Part shown: positions 54,262 to 61,922 of the stretch, one piece after another
Layout of the letters: every line of letters begins with the position of its first letter
Position numbering within the stretch: the first letter of the stretch is position 1
From: Oscillospiraceae bacterium
GTDB taxonomy: Bacteria > Bacillota > Clostridia > Oscillospirales > Oscillospiraceae
Direction: 5' to 3'
NCBI GenBank assembly: GCA_022792555.1
Contig: JAAWBF010000086.1
Location: forward strand, 1-64,000
DNA length: 64,000 nucleotides
Program-made: the position numbers and the translations under genes
Notes under the pieces: model-generated
Databases searched by the model: none
The model's input: the letters and a program-made list of their open reading frames with translations, nothing else
What the model was told of the DNA's origin: nothing

Positions 54262-54304
54262 AAACGCCGCCGCCTGTGTATACAAGACAGGTGGTGGCGT
54301 TTTG
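54262..54304. terminator. bidirectional terminator upstream of the invertase
   Basis: A 17-bp stem (AAAACGCCGCCGCCTGT with 54288-54304, two G-U-compatible mismatches), T-run on one side and A-run on the other. It insulates the invertase from the remnant DNA upstream. Confidence 0.8.
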
Positions 54305-54355
54305 TCATTACCTAAAAAACCGCCCTCCAAGCGGGGGCGGCGGGAAGAAGGAAGT

Positions 54356-54489
54356 CAAAGCAGGTCTCCAAGGATGTCTTCCAAACCGATGTTTAAGTCG
54401 GGAAAAAGATGACACGGAAACTCCAGCACTAGGAGGGACTTTTCCTCTTCGTTCATCTCTGCGATTTCACTGTCAGAATGATAGAATTG
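54356..54489 (-). pseudogene. 3' fragment of an interrupted gene
   Basis: About 44 codons in one frame (FYHSDSEIAEMNEEEKSLL then LEFPCHLFPDLNIGLEDIL) end at a stop at 54356. The frame is open up to the right end of the IS605 remnant, which appears to have inserted into or replaced its upstream part. I do not recognise the family. Confidence 0.4.
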
Positions 54490-54680
54490 ACACTCCCCAC
54501 GGCTAAAGCCGGGGGATTCTCAGTTCAGCGACCGCAGCCTACACCAGCGAGGTCTTATATGGTCTCCACGAGCGTTCGGTTCCGGTGTGTCCCACCGTAC
54601 CATATGTACCGGCTACGCCAGCTTCATAAGCTCGGCGTGGCGGGCCATGCGTAACTGGACAGCAAAACTCGTCTATGATG
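54490..54680 (-). mobile_element. right-end (omega-RNA) remnant of another IS200/IS605 element
   Basis: On the minus strand the sequence ends with GCTGAACTGAGAATCCCC, a hairpin CCCCGGCTTTAGCCGTGGGG and GTGTCAA, the typical right end of IS200/IS605 tnpB elements, preceded by about 150 bp of scaffold-like dyads (CACCAGCGAGG, ACGAGCG). No tnpB gene is attached. The element is therefore a solo end or orphan guide-RNA gene; the base after the end (54489 downward, TTCTATCATTCTG) would be its guide. Confidence 0.65.
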
Positions 54681-54744
54681 TCACAAGGGAAAAGAGAGTG
54701 AGCTGCTGTTTAATTTTGGACTTCCATTTGTTTATTTCGTATGT

Positions 54745-54763
54745 TATAATAGGCTCTTAAATT
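54745..54763 (+). promoter_or_regulatory. extended -10 promoter of the cupin regulator gene
   Basis: ATGTTATAAT (TGnTATAAT, -10 at 54745-54750) lies about 38 bp upstream of the ATG. No good -35 is present, as expected for extended -10 promoters. Confidence 0.6.
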
Positions 54764-54787
54764 GTGAAAACATACGGGGTGGGCAAA

Positions 54788-55345
54788 ATGGAATCCATAC
54801 ATTTGAGAATTGGCGAGAAGCTGAAAAGGCTCCGCGTGGCCCGCACGCTTTCCCTTGATGATGCTGCAGCGCTGACCGGCGTAAGCAAGCCCATGTTAGG
54901 ACAGATTGAGCGCGGCCAGTCCATCCCGACAGTGACCACCCTGTGGAAGATCGCTACAGGATTTAAAACGCCCCTTTCCTCTTTCCTGGATGAACCACAG
55001 ATGGAATACTATGTTGCCCGTCCAGATGAGGCAGCCGTGATTTTGGGGGATGGCGGCAAAATGAGGGCATACCCTCTGTTTCCCTATGAGCCCGTGCGGA
55101 GCGTGGAAACCTTCTACATTGAGTTTGACCCGGACTGCCGCCATTCCTCGGACAAGCACAATGATGGTGTGGAGGAGCACCTTTTTGTCCTCCAGGGAAC
55201 ACTGCGGCTTGTGCTGGGGGACAGGCAGGTAGAGGTCGGCGAGAAGCAGGCCATTCGCTTTCGGGCAGACATTCCCCATGCCTATCAGAATGTGACGGGG
55301 GACAAATGCAAAGTCTACAATACCATATTTTATCCCCGGCATTGA
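54788..55345 (+). CDS. XRE-family regulator with C-terminal cupin
   Basis: 185 residues from ATG 54788. The N-terminal helix-turn-helix: IGEKLKRLRVARTLSLDDAA, then LTGVSKPMLGQIERGQSIPT (about residues 6-50). The C-terminal half is a cupin: VEEHLFVLQGTLRLVLGD and FRADIPHAYQN supply the two cupin motifs. Regulators of this type (PuuR-like) sense small metabolites. The metallo-hydrolase gene follows 15 bp later and is probably its partner. An in-frame GTG at 54764 lacks a ribosome site. Confidence 0.9.
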   Translation: MESIHLRIGEKLKRLRVARTLSLDDAAALTGVSKPMLGQIERGQSIPTVTTLWKIATGFKTPLSSFLDEPQMEYYVARPDEAAVILGDGGKMRAYPLFPYEPVRSVETFYIEFDPDCRHSSDKHNDGVEEHLFVLQGTLRLVLGDRQVEVGEKQAIRFRADIPHAYQNVTGDKCKVYNTIFYPRH

Positions 55346-55360
55346 AGGAGGACATTGATT

Positions 55361-56239
55361 TTGTACGAACTGATCCAAGTTTCAGAACAGAGCTATTACA
55401 TCCAAAGCCCGGCAAAAATTGGGTTAGTGCGGCTGGAGGGGCAGGACGTCTGCCTGATTGACAGCGGCAATGACAAGGATGCTGGACGCAAAGTCCGTCA
55501 GCTTTTGGACGCCAACGGCTGGCGGCTCACCGCTATTTACAACACCCACTCCAACGCCGATCATATTGGCGGCAACAAGTATTTGCAGGGGCAGACCGGA
55601 TGCAAAATCTACGCACCGGGGATCGACTGCGCCTTTACCCGTTATCCCGTCCTGGAACCGTCCTTTTTGTACGGCGGCTGCCCGTGCAAAGAGCTGCGGC
55701 ACAAATTTCTCATGGCCCAGGAGAGCGACGCCCAGGAATTGACAAAGGAATGTCTTCCAAAGGGGTTCTCTATCATCCCCCTGCCGGGACACTTCTTTGA
55801 TATGGTGGGCTTTCGGACGCCTGATGATGTGGTCTATCTGGCGGATTGCCTGTCCAGCCAGGAGACGCTGGATAAATATCAGATCGGCTTTCTCTACGAT
55901 GTGGCCGCTTATCTGAACACGCTGGAGATGGTGAAGTCTCTGCAAGCGAGACGATTCATCCCCGCCCATGCGGAGGCGGCAGAGGACGTGACCGGCCTCG
56001 CACAGTATAACATTGACAAGGTGCTGGAAATTGCGGATAAGATCACTGGCATCTGTCAGGAGCCGCTTTGCTTTGAGACGATTCTGCAAAGGCTGTTCAC
56101 AGACTACGGACTGACCATGAATTTTGAGCAATATGTCCTGGTGGGCAGCACGGTCCGCTCTTATCTGGCGTGGCTGAAGGACACAAACAGAGTGGACGCT
56201 CTGTTTGAACACAATATGCTGCTCTGGCAGCGAACATAG
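55361..56239 (+). CDS. metallo-beta-lactamase-fold hydrolase
   Basis: 292 residues. The metal motif THSNADHIGGN (HxNxDH variant of HxHxDH, about residues 62-72) keeps the Asp and last His but has Asn in place of the second His. Further ligands are in LPGHFFDMVGF (about 142) and YLADCLSS (about 164), with a final His in FIPAHAEA (about 205). The fold is that of glyoxalase II-like enzymes; the reaction is unknown. Start TTG 55361 lies eight bases after GAAGGAGG; a TTG at 55355 would be too close. It follows the cupin regulator in an operon, and a truncated gene comes next. Confidence 0.82.
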   Translation: MYELIQVSEQSYYIQSPAKIGLVRLEGQDVCLIDSGNDKDAGRKVRQLLDANGWRLTAIYNTHSNADHIGGNKYLQGQTGCKIYAPGIDCAFTRYPVLEPSFLYGGCPCKELRHKFLMAQESDAQELTKECLPKGFSIIPLPGHFFDMVGFRTPDDVVYLADCLSSQETLDKYQIGFLYDVAAYLNTLEMVKSLQARRFIPAHAEAAEDVTGLAQYNIDKVLEIADKITGICQEPLCFETILQRLFTDYGLTMNFEQYVLVGSTVRSYLAWLKDTNRVDALFEHNMLLWQRT

Positions 56240-56249
56240 GGAGGACACT

Positions 56250-56288
56250 ATGAATCATCGAGAAAAAATCATCAGCTTGTGGTTCTAA
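56250..56288 (+). pseudogene. 12-codon stub of a truncated gene
   Basis: GGGAGG with a six-base spacing precedes ATG and MNHREKIISLWF, then a stop. The perfect ribosome site and operon position after the hydrolase gene suggest the start of a gene whose body was lost, probably when the repeat at 56309-56399 arrived. Confidence 0.4.
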
Positions 56289-56308
56289 AATCAAACAGGA
56301 TAAAGTTC

Positions 56309-56399
56309 AGAGCAGTTCTCAAAATTGCTGATGTTGTCTCCACCCCTCCGGGGGCGGAGACAAGGAAAAGCTCTATTGTTATTCCTGAGAACGGTTATA
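56309..56399. repeat. palindromic repeat, copy 3
   Basis: Starts GCAGTTCTCAAAATTGC and ends ATTCCTGAGAACGGTTATA, with the inner GTCTCCACCCC...GGAGACAAGGAAAAGCTCTATTG block shared with copies at 9111 and 10506. Its right end abuts the ribosome site (AGGAGG) of the next gene. Confidence 0.75.
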
Positions 56400-56411
56400 G
56401 GAGGATTTATT

Positions 56412-56891
56412 GTGTCTATTGAAAAAGTTAGAGCATACTTCAACCAATACGGTATTGCAGACAGGATACAGGAATTTGAAGTGTCCAGCGCCACAGTAGA
56501 GCTGGCGGCCCAGGCGTTGAACTGTGCGTCCTGCCGGATCGCAAAGACGCTCTCATTCATGGTGAACGGCCGCGCCATTCTGATTGTCACGGCTGGCGAC
56601 GCTAAAATTGACAACCCCAAATATAAAGCCCAATTCGGGACAAAGGCGAAAATGCTTACCCCCGATGAAGCGGACAGGCTAACCGGCCACGCAGTGGGCG
56701 GCGTATGCCCGTTTGCAGTGAACGAGGGGGTGACAGTCTACCTGGACAATTCTCTAAAGCGGTTTGAAACGGTTTTTCCCGCCTGCGGCAGCAGCAATAG
56801 CGCCATTGAGCTGACCATTGCGGAACTAGAGAACTATTCCGGCTTTATCTCCTGGGTGGACGTGTGCAAAGGGTGGGGCATATCTCTATAA
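56412..56891 (+). CDS. YbaK/ProX-type aminoacyl-tRNA deacylase
   Basis: 159 residues. YbaK/EbsC domain: VSSATVELAAQALNCASCRIAKTL (shortened), catalytic-lysine region, then LTPDEADRLTGHAVGGVCPFA (about residues 95-115) and SNSAIELTIAELENYSG near the end. These trans-editing enzymes hydrolyse mischarged aminoacyl-tRNAs (Cys- or Ala-tRNA-Pro). Start GTG 56412, six bases after AGGAGGA that abuts the repeat. Probably a single gene. Confidence 0.9.
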   Translation: MSIEKVRAYFNQYGIADRIQEFEVSSATVELAAQALNCASCRIAKTLSFMVNGRAILIVTAGDAKIDNPKYKAQFGTKAKMLTPDEADRLTGHAVGGVCPFAVNEGVTVYLDNSLKRFETVFPACGSSNSAIELTIAELENYSGFISWVDVCKGWGISL

Positions 56892-56938
56892 CCTGTTCAC
56901 TATATAACACTGTGCTCTAAAATAGAAATTTCATCAAA

Positions 56939-56979
56939 AAATTGCGGAGATTTGCTATCACTGCAAATCTCCGCAATTT
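56939..56979 (-). terminator. terminator of the CoA-transferase gene (bidirectional)
   Basis: A 17-bp perfect stem (AAATTGCGGAGATTTGC with 56963-56979) has a seven-base loop and T-runs on both sides. It lies 4 bp past the CoA-transferase stop. Confidence 0.92.
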
Positions 56980-56982
56980 CTT

Positions 56983-58326
56983 TTAGCGCTTGTTAGACTT
57001 ACGCCAAATGTGCATTTTATCGGCAGCGGCGATGAGCTCGTCGCGGAAGTCCGGATGGGCAACAGAGATAATTTTCTCTGCTTTCTGCCAAGTAGCCAAG
57101 CCCTTGAGATTGACCATGCCGTACTCTGTCACCAGGTAGTGAACATTGGCTCTTGTATCTGTGACGATGGAGCCGTCGCTGAGGGTGGGACGGATCCGGG
57201 ACTGGAGCTTGCCGTCCTTGCCCTTGAGGGTGGAGGAGCAGCAGATGAAGCTCTTGCCGCCCTTGGACAGGTAGGCGCCCATGACGAAATCCAACTGTCC
57301 GCCAGCGCCGGAAATCTGACGGGTTCCAGCAGACTCGGCGTTTATCTGGCCAAACAGGTCCAGATCCACGATATTGTTAATGGAGATGAAGTTGTCCAGC
57401 TGGGCGATAACCCGCACATCGTTGGTATACTCTACGGGGGCAGCCATGCACTCAGGATTGTCGTTTAAGTAGTCATACAGCTTTTGGGTACCGGCGGCAA
57501 AGGCGTAAGCCTGCCGGCCTGGGTCGATAGATTTCTTAGCGCCGGTAATCCGGCCAGCCATGGCCATGTCGACAAAGGCGTCGACGTACATCTCGGTATG
57601 AACACCCAGATCCTTGAGATCGGATGCGGCAATCATGGCGCCTACGGCGTTAGGCATTCCGCCGATGCCCAGCTGGAGACAGGCGCCGTTGGGAATTTCG
57701 GGGACGATCAGGTTTGCGACTGCTTTATCCACTTCAGAAGGCTCACCGCCGGCGCCCAGCTCCCACATGGGAGGGTTCTCGCCCTCGACGATACCGGTGA
57801 TTTGAGAGATATGTATTTTCTCGTTAAAGCCGCCCAAGCAGCGCGGCATATTTTGGTTGACCTCCACAAAGATCAGTTCGGCAGCATCACATACGTCTTT
57901 CATATGAGAGGCGTTGGGACCAAAGCTGAAAAAGCCAAAGGGATCCATTGGAGATACCTGGAAGAAGGCAACTTTAAAGGACTTGATCACATCCCGGTAG
58001 AAACCGTTGAGCTCAGAATAGCGCATCGGGCAGTAGAAGGTGCTGCCATCAGCAATCATCTTGCGCTCTACACCGGACATATGCCAGGAGTTCCAGGTAA
58101 AGTGTTCGGTCACATTGGGAACTGACATAACGGCGGGCTTCTCAAAAAGAATGCCGCCGTGGATGTTGACATCGGTCAGCTCCTGATACCGGGCGGCCAG
58201 CGCTTTGTCAATGGCGCGGGGTGTAGCAGTACACCAGCCGTAGTCAATCCAGTCCCCAGACTGTACGGTCTTGGCTGCCGCTTCGGCAGTCGTCAGCTTC
58301 TTTTGATATTCAGCTTGATAGTCCAT
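56983..58326 (-). CDS. butyryl-CoA:acetate-type CoA-transferase
   Basis: 447 residues of the acetyl-CoA hydrolase/transferase family. [15 protein letters not shown] and the [18 protein letters not shown] segment (about residue 130) are typical of the butyrate-forming (But) and 4-hydroxybutyrate CoA-transferase branch; the loop [13 protein letters not shown] (about 220) precedes the catalytic Glu in [11 protein letters not shown] (about 245). It moves CoA from butyryl-CoA to acetate, the last step of butyrate formation, or acts on a related acid. ATG 58326 lies eight bases after AAGGAG. A single gene with a strong terminator. The acid substrate is uncertain. Confidence 0.88.
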   Translation of the reverse strand: MDYQAEYQKKLTTAEAAAKTVQSGDWIDYGWCTATPRAIDKALAARYQELTDVNIHGGILFEKPAVMSVPNVTEHFTWNSWHMSGVERKMIADGSTFYCPMRYSELNGFYRDVIKSFKVAFFQVSPMDPFGFFSFGPNASHMKDVCDAAELIFVEVNQNMPRCLGGFNEKIHISQITGIVEGENPPMWELGAGGEPSEVDKAVANLIVPEIPNGACLQLGIGGMPNAVGAMIAASDLKDLGVHTEMYVDAFVDMAMAGRITGAKKSIDPGRQAYAFAAGTQKLYDYLNDNPECMAAPVEYTNDVRVIAQLDNFISINNIVDLDLFGQINAESAGTRQISGAGGQLDFVMGAYLSKGGKSFICCSSTLKGKDGKLQSRIRPTLSDGSIVTDTRANVHYLVTEYGMVNLKGLATWQKAEKIISVAHPDFRDELIAAADKMHIWRKSNKR

Positions 58327-58491
58327 GGTATACACTCCTTCGCATAAAAATCACACGCACCGGGGGCCGATCTCTCCCCCTCTGTTTCCTCTTCCATGAT
58401 AATCGTCTCTACCTGGTTATGTCAAGTAAAAGCGGGACAAAAATTGTAATATTCACTAAAACGAGCAGTTTTATACTCGATAGTATAGAAA

Positions 58492-58950
58492 TTAGTGCTG
58501 TTCGGAGGAGACGCGCCGGACTGCCTTTGCAATCAGAGCCTGTCCCTCCGGCGACTTGAGGGTTTCCAAAACCACTTCTCGCAGGGCTGTCTGAACCTGC
58601 TTGTTGTTCAACAGGGCATTCCACATGGCGCCAGAAGCATCACTGGAATCCTCGTGGGCTCGCTTGGCGTTCGGTACAGGATTGGGTATAGGCGTTTCTT
58701 TCTCCTCTGGATAGGAGGTGTTCATCCAGTCCTCCTGGCGGGTGCGGTCGCTGCTCTCCCCCCGCAAATAGAAGAGAGAGACGCCAAAATAGCCTGCGAT
58801 CTTTTCCTGCTGTTCTTTTGTTGGGGTCTGTCGGCCGGTCTCAAACTTCTCAACAGCCCCTTTGGACAGCCCCAATGCTGCGGACAGCGCAGGCCGGCTC
58901 AGTCCCCGTTCGTTCCGCAGTACTTCAATTCGCTGTGCGATAGTTGTCAT
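58492..58950 (-). CDS. XRE-family transcriptional regulator
   Basis: 152 residues. Helix-turn-helix: IAQRIEVLRNERGLSRPALS, then AALGLSKGAVEKFETGRQTP (about residues 4-45) and IAGYFGVSLFYLRGES. The rest is a charged linker and a helical tail. It lies between the CoA-transferase gene and the IF3 operon on the same strand, but with its own GGAGGGG ribosome site and after the IF3-operon terminator. Target unknown. Confidence 0.88.
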   Translation of the reverse strand: MTTIAQRIEVLRNERGLSRPALSAALGLSKGAVEKFETGRQTPTKEQQEKIAGYFGVSLFYLRGESSDRTRQEDWMNTSYPEEKETPIPNPVPNAKRAHEDSSDASGAMWNALLNNKQVQTALREVVLETLKSPEGQALIAKAVRRVSSEQH

Positions 58951-58979
58951 ATGTTGCTCCCCTCCTTAGAAAATGGAAA

Positions 58980-59011
58980 CAGTTCCCTTCTCCAACCGGA
59001 GAGGGGAACTG
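58980..59011 (-). terminator. terminator of the IF3-L35-L20 operon
   Basis: A 14-bp stem (CAGTTCCC.TCTCC type, one mismatch) with a four-base loop, T-run TTTCC on the minus strand, 14 bp after rplT. Confidence 0.82.
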
Positions 59012-59025
59012 AGTTTGCAGAGGCC

Positions 59026-59382
59026 CTAAGCCAGCTTGGCCTTGGCCATATCGGTAAGGGCGGTAAAGGCGGTTTTGTCGTTGACTGCCAGCTCGGCCAG
59101 CATTTTACGATTGATCTCCACACCAGACTTTTTCAGGCCATTCATGAACGTGGAGTAGTTCATACCGTTGAGCTTGCAGGCGGCGCTGATCCGGGTGATC
59201 CACAGGGAGCGGAAATCACGCTTTTTCAGGCGGCGGCCAGTATAGGCGTAGGTCAGCGATTTCATGACCTGCTCGTTCGCCATCTTAAAATGCTTCGACT
59301 TGGCGCCCCAATAGCCCTTTGCCAGCTTGAGGACTTTATTTCTTCTCTTGCGCGTCATCATTGCGCCTTTTACTCTAGCCAT
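59026..59382 (-). CDS. rplT: 50S ribosomal protein bL20
   Basis: 118 residues, typical: [32 protein letters not shown] (shortened), [19 protein letters not shown]. bL20 is an early 23S assembly protein and also represses its own operon by binding the leader. GGAGG precedes the ATG. Last gene of infC-rpmI-rplT. Confidence 0.98.
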   Translation of the reverse strand: MARVKGAMMTRKRRNKVLKLAKGYWGAKSKHFKMANEQVMKSLTYAYTGRRLKKRDFRSLWITRISAACKLNGMNYSTFMNGLKKSGVEINRKMLAELAVNDKTAFTALTDMAKAKLA

Positions 59383-59456
59383 GGATTGGAAACCTCCTAT
59401 TTGTCAGTAAAGTGCATACCTGCCGCCCAGCAAGGTGATGCGGCTGGTGCAGAAGC

Positions 59457-59660
59457 TTATTTATAGGGAATCATGCGCTTGATGGCGGGGGCGTTGGTCT
59501 TATCCGCATAGGCACCGGCGCGCAGGCCGCGCTTACGCTTGGTATCCTTGCCATGGCCATTGAGGAGGTGTGACTTAAAGGCATGCGCTCTCTTCACCTT
59601 GCCGTTTTTGGTGAGATTAAATCTCTTCTTTGCGCCGCTGTGGGTTTTCAATTTAGGCAT
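59457..59660 (-). CDS. rpmI: 50S ribosomal protein bL35
   Basis: 67 residues, very basic: [47 protein letters not shown] (in parts). Full match to bL35. AAGGAG before the ATG. Second gene of the operon. Confidence 0.98.
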   Translation of the reverse strand: MPKLKTHSGAKKRFNLTKNGKVKRAHAFKSHLLNGHGKDTKRKRGLRAGAYADKTNAPAIKRMIPYK

Positions 59661-59723
59661 AGTTGTGAACTCCTTTACGATTAACTCTGCGGACCCGCCG
59701 GACCGCGCGTAGAACTTCCATTC

Positions 59724-60254
59724 TCACTTTTTTGCTTCCTTGGCGATCTTAGGGGAGAGGAAGATGGACATATGCCGTCCGTCCAGCTTGGGGTCCTTAT
59801 CCAACGTGGCCACTTCGCTACATTCCTCGGCAAACTTGAGCAGAAGGCCGCGTCCAATATCGGTGTGGGCCATCTCACGTCCGCGGAAGCGGACGGTTAC
59901 CTTTACCCGGTTCCCCTCGGAGAGGAACTTCTGCGCATTACGGAGCTTGACGTTGAAGTCGTTTACGTCGATACCAGGCGACATGCGTACTTCCTTAATT
60001 TCGACGACGTGCTGGTTTTTCTTGGCCTCCTTCTCCCGCTTGGTCTGCTCAAACTTGAACTTACCATAGTCCATGAGCTTACAGACAGGGGGAGTGGCAG
60101 TAGGCGAAATCTTGACGAGATCCAAATCCAGCGCTACAGCCTTTTCCAAAGCCTCCCTGGCGGACATGATGCCAAGCTGTTCGCCGCTGGCAGAAACCAG
60201 ACGGACCTCTCTGTCACGGATTTCCTCGTTGATCTGATGACCCTTGCTACTGAT
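59724..60254 (-). CDS. infC: translation initiation factor IF-3 (probable AUC start)
   Basis: 176 residues. N-terminal domain HQINEEIRDREVRLVSASGEQLGI (shortened), linker, C-terminal domain with KVTVRFRGREMAHTDIG. IF3 checks start codons and separates ribosomal subunits. No ATG, GTG or TTG lies at a proper distance after GGAGGT; nine bases downstream is ATC, giving I-S-S-K-G-H-Q-I-N-E-E, the normal IF3 N-terminus. infC genes often use rare starts (AUU in E. coli) for self-control, so an AUC start is the best choice. An upstream in-frame ATG at 60290 lacks a ribosome site and would lengthen the protein by 12 residues. Confidence 0.93.
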   Translation of the reverse strand: MSSKGHQINEEIRDREVRLVSASGEQLGIMSAREALEKAVALDLDLVKISPTATPPVCKLMDYGKFKFEQTKREKEAKKNQHVVEIKEVRMSPGIDVNDFNVKLRNAQKFLSEGNRVKVTVRFRGREMAHTDIGRGLLLKFAEECSEVATLDKDPKLDGRHMSIFLSPKIAKEAKK

Positions 60255-60424
60255 ACAAAAGCACCTCCAATTCACATAACACAAACACAAAAATGCGGCT
60301 ACCCTCCTGGCACCCGCAATTCCACACTGAATTACGCCGGACTTCTCCGGCGTATCTCAACCATGTAAACCTCTTTGCCAGTGGCTTGAGGTGAGGAAGG
60401 GGGTACCCAACCTTCTTTTTTGTG
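60255..60424 (-). promoter_or_regulatory. leader of the IF3 operon (probable L20-type leader)
   Basis: A 170-nt untranslated leader with a GCCGG-AGAAGT-CCGGC stem (about 60335-60352) and other dyads. Operons of this type are self-regulated by L20 in Firmicutes. I infer the role from position; the exact fold is not computed. Confidence 0.5.
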
Positions 60425-60431
60425 CGTCATT

Positions 60432-60460
60432 ATCTTACCAAGAGATGTTGCATTTGTCAA
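60432..60460 (-). promoter_or_regulatory. sigma-A promoter of the IF3 operon
   Basis: Minus strand TTGACA (60460-60455), 17 bases, TAAGAT (60437-60432). Confidence 0.88.
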
Positions 60461-60496
60461 GCGAAAGTTTTGTCCAATATTTTTTAGAAAAAGTCA

Positions 60497-60525
60497 TTGA
60501 CAAACTGAGCTGTTTTGAGTATAAT
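60497..60525 (+). promoter_or_regulatory. sigma-A promoter of tRNA-Val
   Basis: TTGACA (60497-60502), 17 bases, TATAAT (60520-60525), full consensus. Confidence 0.92.
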
Positions 60526-60547
60526 ACATCTTGTCCTTTGGACCTCT

Positions 60548-60623
60548 GGACGATTAGCTCAGCTGGTAGAGCATCCGCTTGACGTGCGGGAGGTCACAGG
60601 TTCAAGTCCTGTATCGTCCACCA
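60548..60623 (+). tRNA. tRNA-Val (GAC)
   Basis: 76 nt cloverleaf with encoded CCA. Acceptor stem GGACGAT/ATCGTCC, D arm GCTC..GAGC, anticodon stem TCCGC/GCGGG with loop TTGACGT (anticodon GAC at positions 34-36, reading GUC/GUU), and T arm ACAGG-TTCAAGT-CCTGT. Confidence 0.97.
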
Positions 60624-60637
60624 CTTTTCAAAGCAGA

Positions 60638-60674
60638 AAAGCACTGAAAACGATTGTTTTCGGTGCTTTTTCTT
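60638..60674 (+). terminator. tRNA-Val terminator
   Basis: A 14-bp stem (AAAGCACTGAAAAC with 60656-60669, one G-U), loop GATT, followed by TTTTTCTT. Confidence 0.88.
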
Positions 60675-60797
60675 ATTTTCTGGCGCACTTTGAAAAAGCG
60701 GATTTTTCGGAAAAACGGTTGGACAACAATTTGGACAACAAGCTACCGGAAAAGCGTTGGTAACACCACAGAAAGGATGTTATCAACAGAATTACAA
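60675..60797. other. tRNA-flanking remnant sequence
   Basis: A stretch downstream of tRNA-Val with the repeated GGACAACA motif (TTGGACAACAATTTGGACAACAAG, shown here only in part) resembling DNA beside tyrosine-integrase attachment sites. No integrase gene remains. Listed as possible island scar. Confidence 0.35.
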
Positions 60798-60903
60798 TCC
60801 AATACTCCCGCACCCCTGCCCGCTGGTACAGGTCTAGCTTGACCAGCCGGTCATGACGCTGTGTGGAGGGGAACAGAATCTCTATCATCAGGTCGGGCCG
60901 CAC
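60798..60903 (-). pseudogene. Uma2/DUF820-type nuclease fragment
   Basis: About 35 codons encode RPDLMIEILFPSTQRHDRL and YQRAGVREYWIV, the conserved centre of Uma2 (DUF820) proteins with Asp and Glu of the PD-(D/E)xK core. It is cut before the final catalytic region (ILLITSF is unrelated) and has no proper upstream part. A remnant of mobile DNA. Confidence 0.65.
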
Positions 60904-60990
60904 CTGTGCACCCGTGTTTGTCTATCTTGTTCTTGTCGCATACGACGGATATATCTGGTTCAACCATCGTGTGCCTCTGCGTGGGCTAGG

Positions 60991-61140
60991 CTATTCCTGG
61001 GCTTTGGCCTCTGCGATTGTATCTAGCAGGTCACACAGTTCTTGCACCGTGTAGCTGTCTTTGCCGCTGTTTTTAATCAGTCGCCGCAGCTCGTAAAGTA
61101 TAGCCTGTTGTGTGTCCTTGCGCTCGTTCTCAGTTCCCAC
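60991..61140 (-). CDS. small protein paired with the RHH protein
   Basis: 49 residues, start GTG 61140 with AAGGA about ten bases before, overlapping the upstream gene by 11 bp. Helical, charged: ERKDTQQAILYELRRLIKNS, DSYTVQELCDLLDTIAEAK. No recognised family. Operon overlap with the RHH-like gene suggests a two-gene mobile-element or plasmid-type cassette. Confidence 0.5.
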   Translation of the reverse strand: MGTENERKDTQQAILYELRRLIKNSGKDSYTVQELCDLLDTIAEAKAQE

Positions 61141-61333
61141 TTTGTTCACATCCTTCTTTATCCCGCTCCATTTTTTCATCTATGGCGGAATTGATGAAAC
61201 CGTTGACGCTTTGTCCGTGGGCTTTGATAATCTCTTTCTGCCCCTTTTTCACCTGTAACCGCACATCATCATACGCTTTTTTGGCGTAATCATTTTTGAT
61301 TTGTGCGGTTGTTTTTGTTTTTGGCCGAGCCAT
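61130..61333 (-). CDS. small ribbon-helix-helix-like protein
   Basis: 67 residues from ATG 61333 (AGAGGTG before): MARPKTKTTAQIKNDYAKKA, YDDVRLQVKKGQKEIIKAHG, QSVNGFINSAIDEKMERD. The beta-strand plus helix pattern DVRLQVKKGQK...SVNGFINSAI is that of Arc/MetJ-type DNA-binding proteins of mobile elements and antitoxins. No toxin is recognisable beside it. Confidence 0.65.
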   Translation of the reverse strand: MARPKTKTTAQIKNDYAKKAYDDVRLQVKKGQKEIIKAHGQSVNGFINSAIDEKMERDKEGCEQSGN

Positions 61334-61645
61334 AGCTTCACCTCTTGTTGTTATTATACCATATAATAACAATCAGTGTACGTGTATTTTGTCTAATCTG
61401 TTTATTGAAATACATGCATGTTATGAATCATGTCAGGAGGGCAGAGCCCAAACGACAAAAAAATAGCCGCCCTGGTGGTTGCATCATCGGAACGGCAGAA
61501 AGGAGGCCAACATGAAACGCATAAATGGCGAAAGACGCAGTGGAGCGGCATCCAAATCATGGTAACACCCAAGGGCCGGGAGATCTTTAAGCTGCTGTTT
61601 GAAAAATAGGCTTTAGCCCTAACCAACGGCCACCGTCTTTACCTC
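61334..61645. pseudogene. degraded mobile DNA with short gene stubs
   Basis: Contains a 17-codon frame with strong AGGAGG (61511 onward, MKRINGERRSGAASKSW) that stops, and an overlapping frame with MVTPKGREIFKLLFEK (about 61558-61608): two pieces of a frameshifted small gene. No other genes are seen. Confidence 0.45.
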
Positions 61646-61674
61646 TTGACAAAACGGGGACTGTCAGGTATCAT
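61646..61674 (+). promoter_or_regulatory. sigma-A promoter of the structured leader
   Basis: TTGACA (61646-61651), 17 bases, TATCAT (61669-61674). Confidence 0.85.
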
Positions 61675-61680
61675 AAATAT

Positions 61681-61877
61681 AAAGAGGGCGCTGTTACTGG
61701 CAGTTGGCCCATTAGGTGATCAATTTTTTAGGTTGACCGTCCGGGGGGCTACCGGGCGGTCAACACGCTTTTGGAGGGAGATATGCCAGCCGCCTAGGCC
61801 TTGTTTGACATTTTTCAAGCAAGGCCTAATATGTAACAGCGTCCTTCTGACCCGCCGAAAGAGGTGGGCTTTTTCAT
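61681..61877 (+). ncRNA. structured leader or small RNA with internal terminator
   Basis: Downstream of the promoter come two strong stems: GTTGACCGTCCGG/CCGGGCGGTCAAC (61732-61764) and a 14-bp TAGGCCTTGTTTGA/TCAAGCAAGGCCTA (61795-61828), then a terminator CCCGCC/GGTGGG followed by CTTTTTC (61851-61875). GGAGGGAGATATGCCAGCCGCCTAG contains a four-codon frame M-P-A-A (61783-61797; the quoted motif is split here for length). An attenuator ahead of the histidine kinase gene, or an independent small RNA, are both possible. Confidence 0.55.
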
Positions 61878-61922
61878 GATACCCCCCACCCCTCCTGGGG
61901 GGGGAATTGGGAGGTCGGTTGT

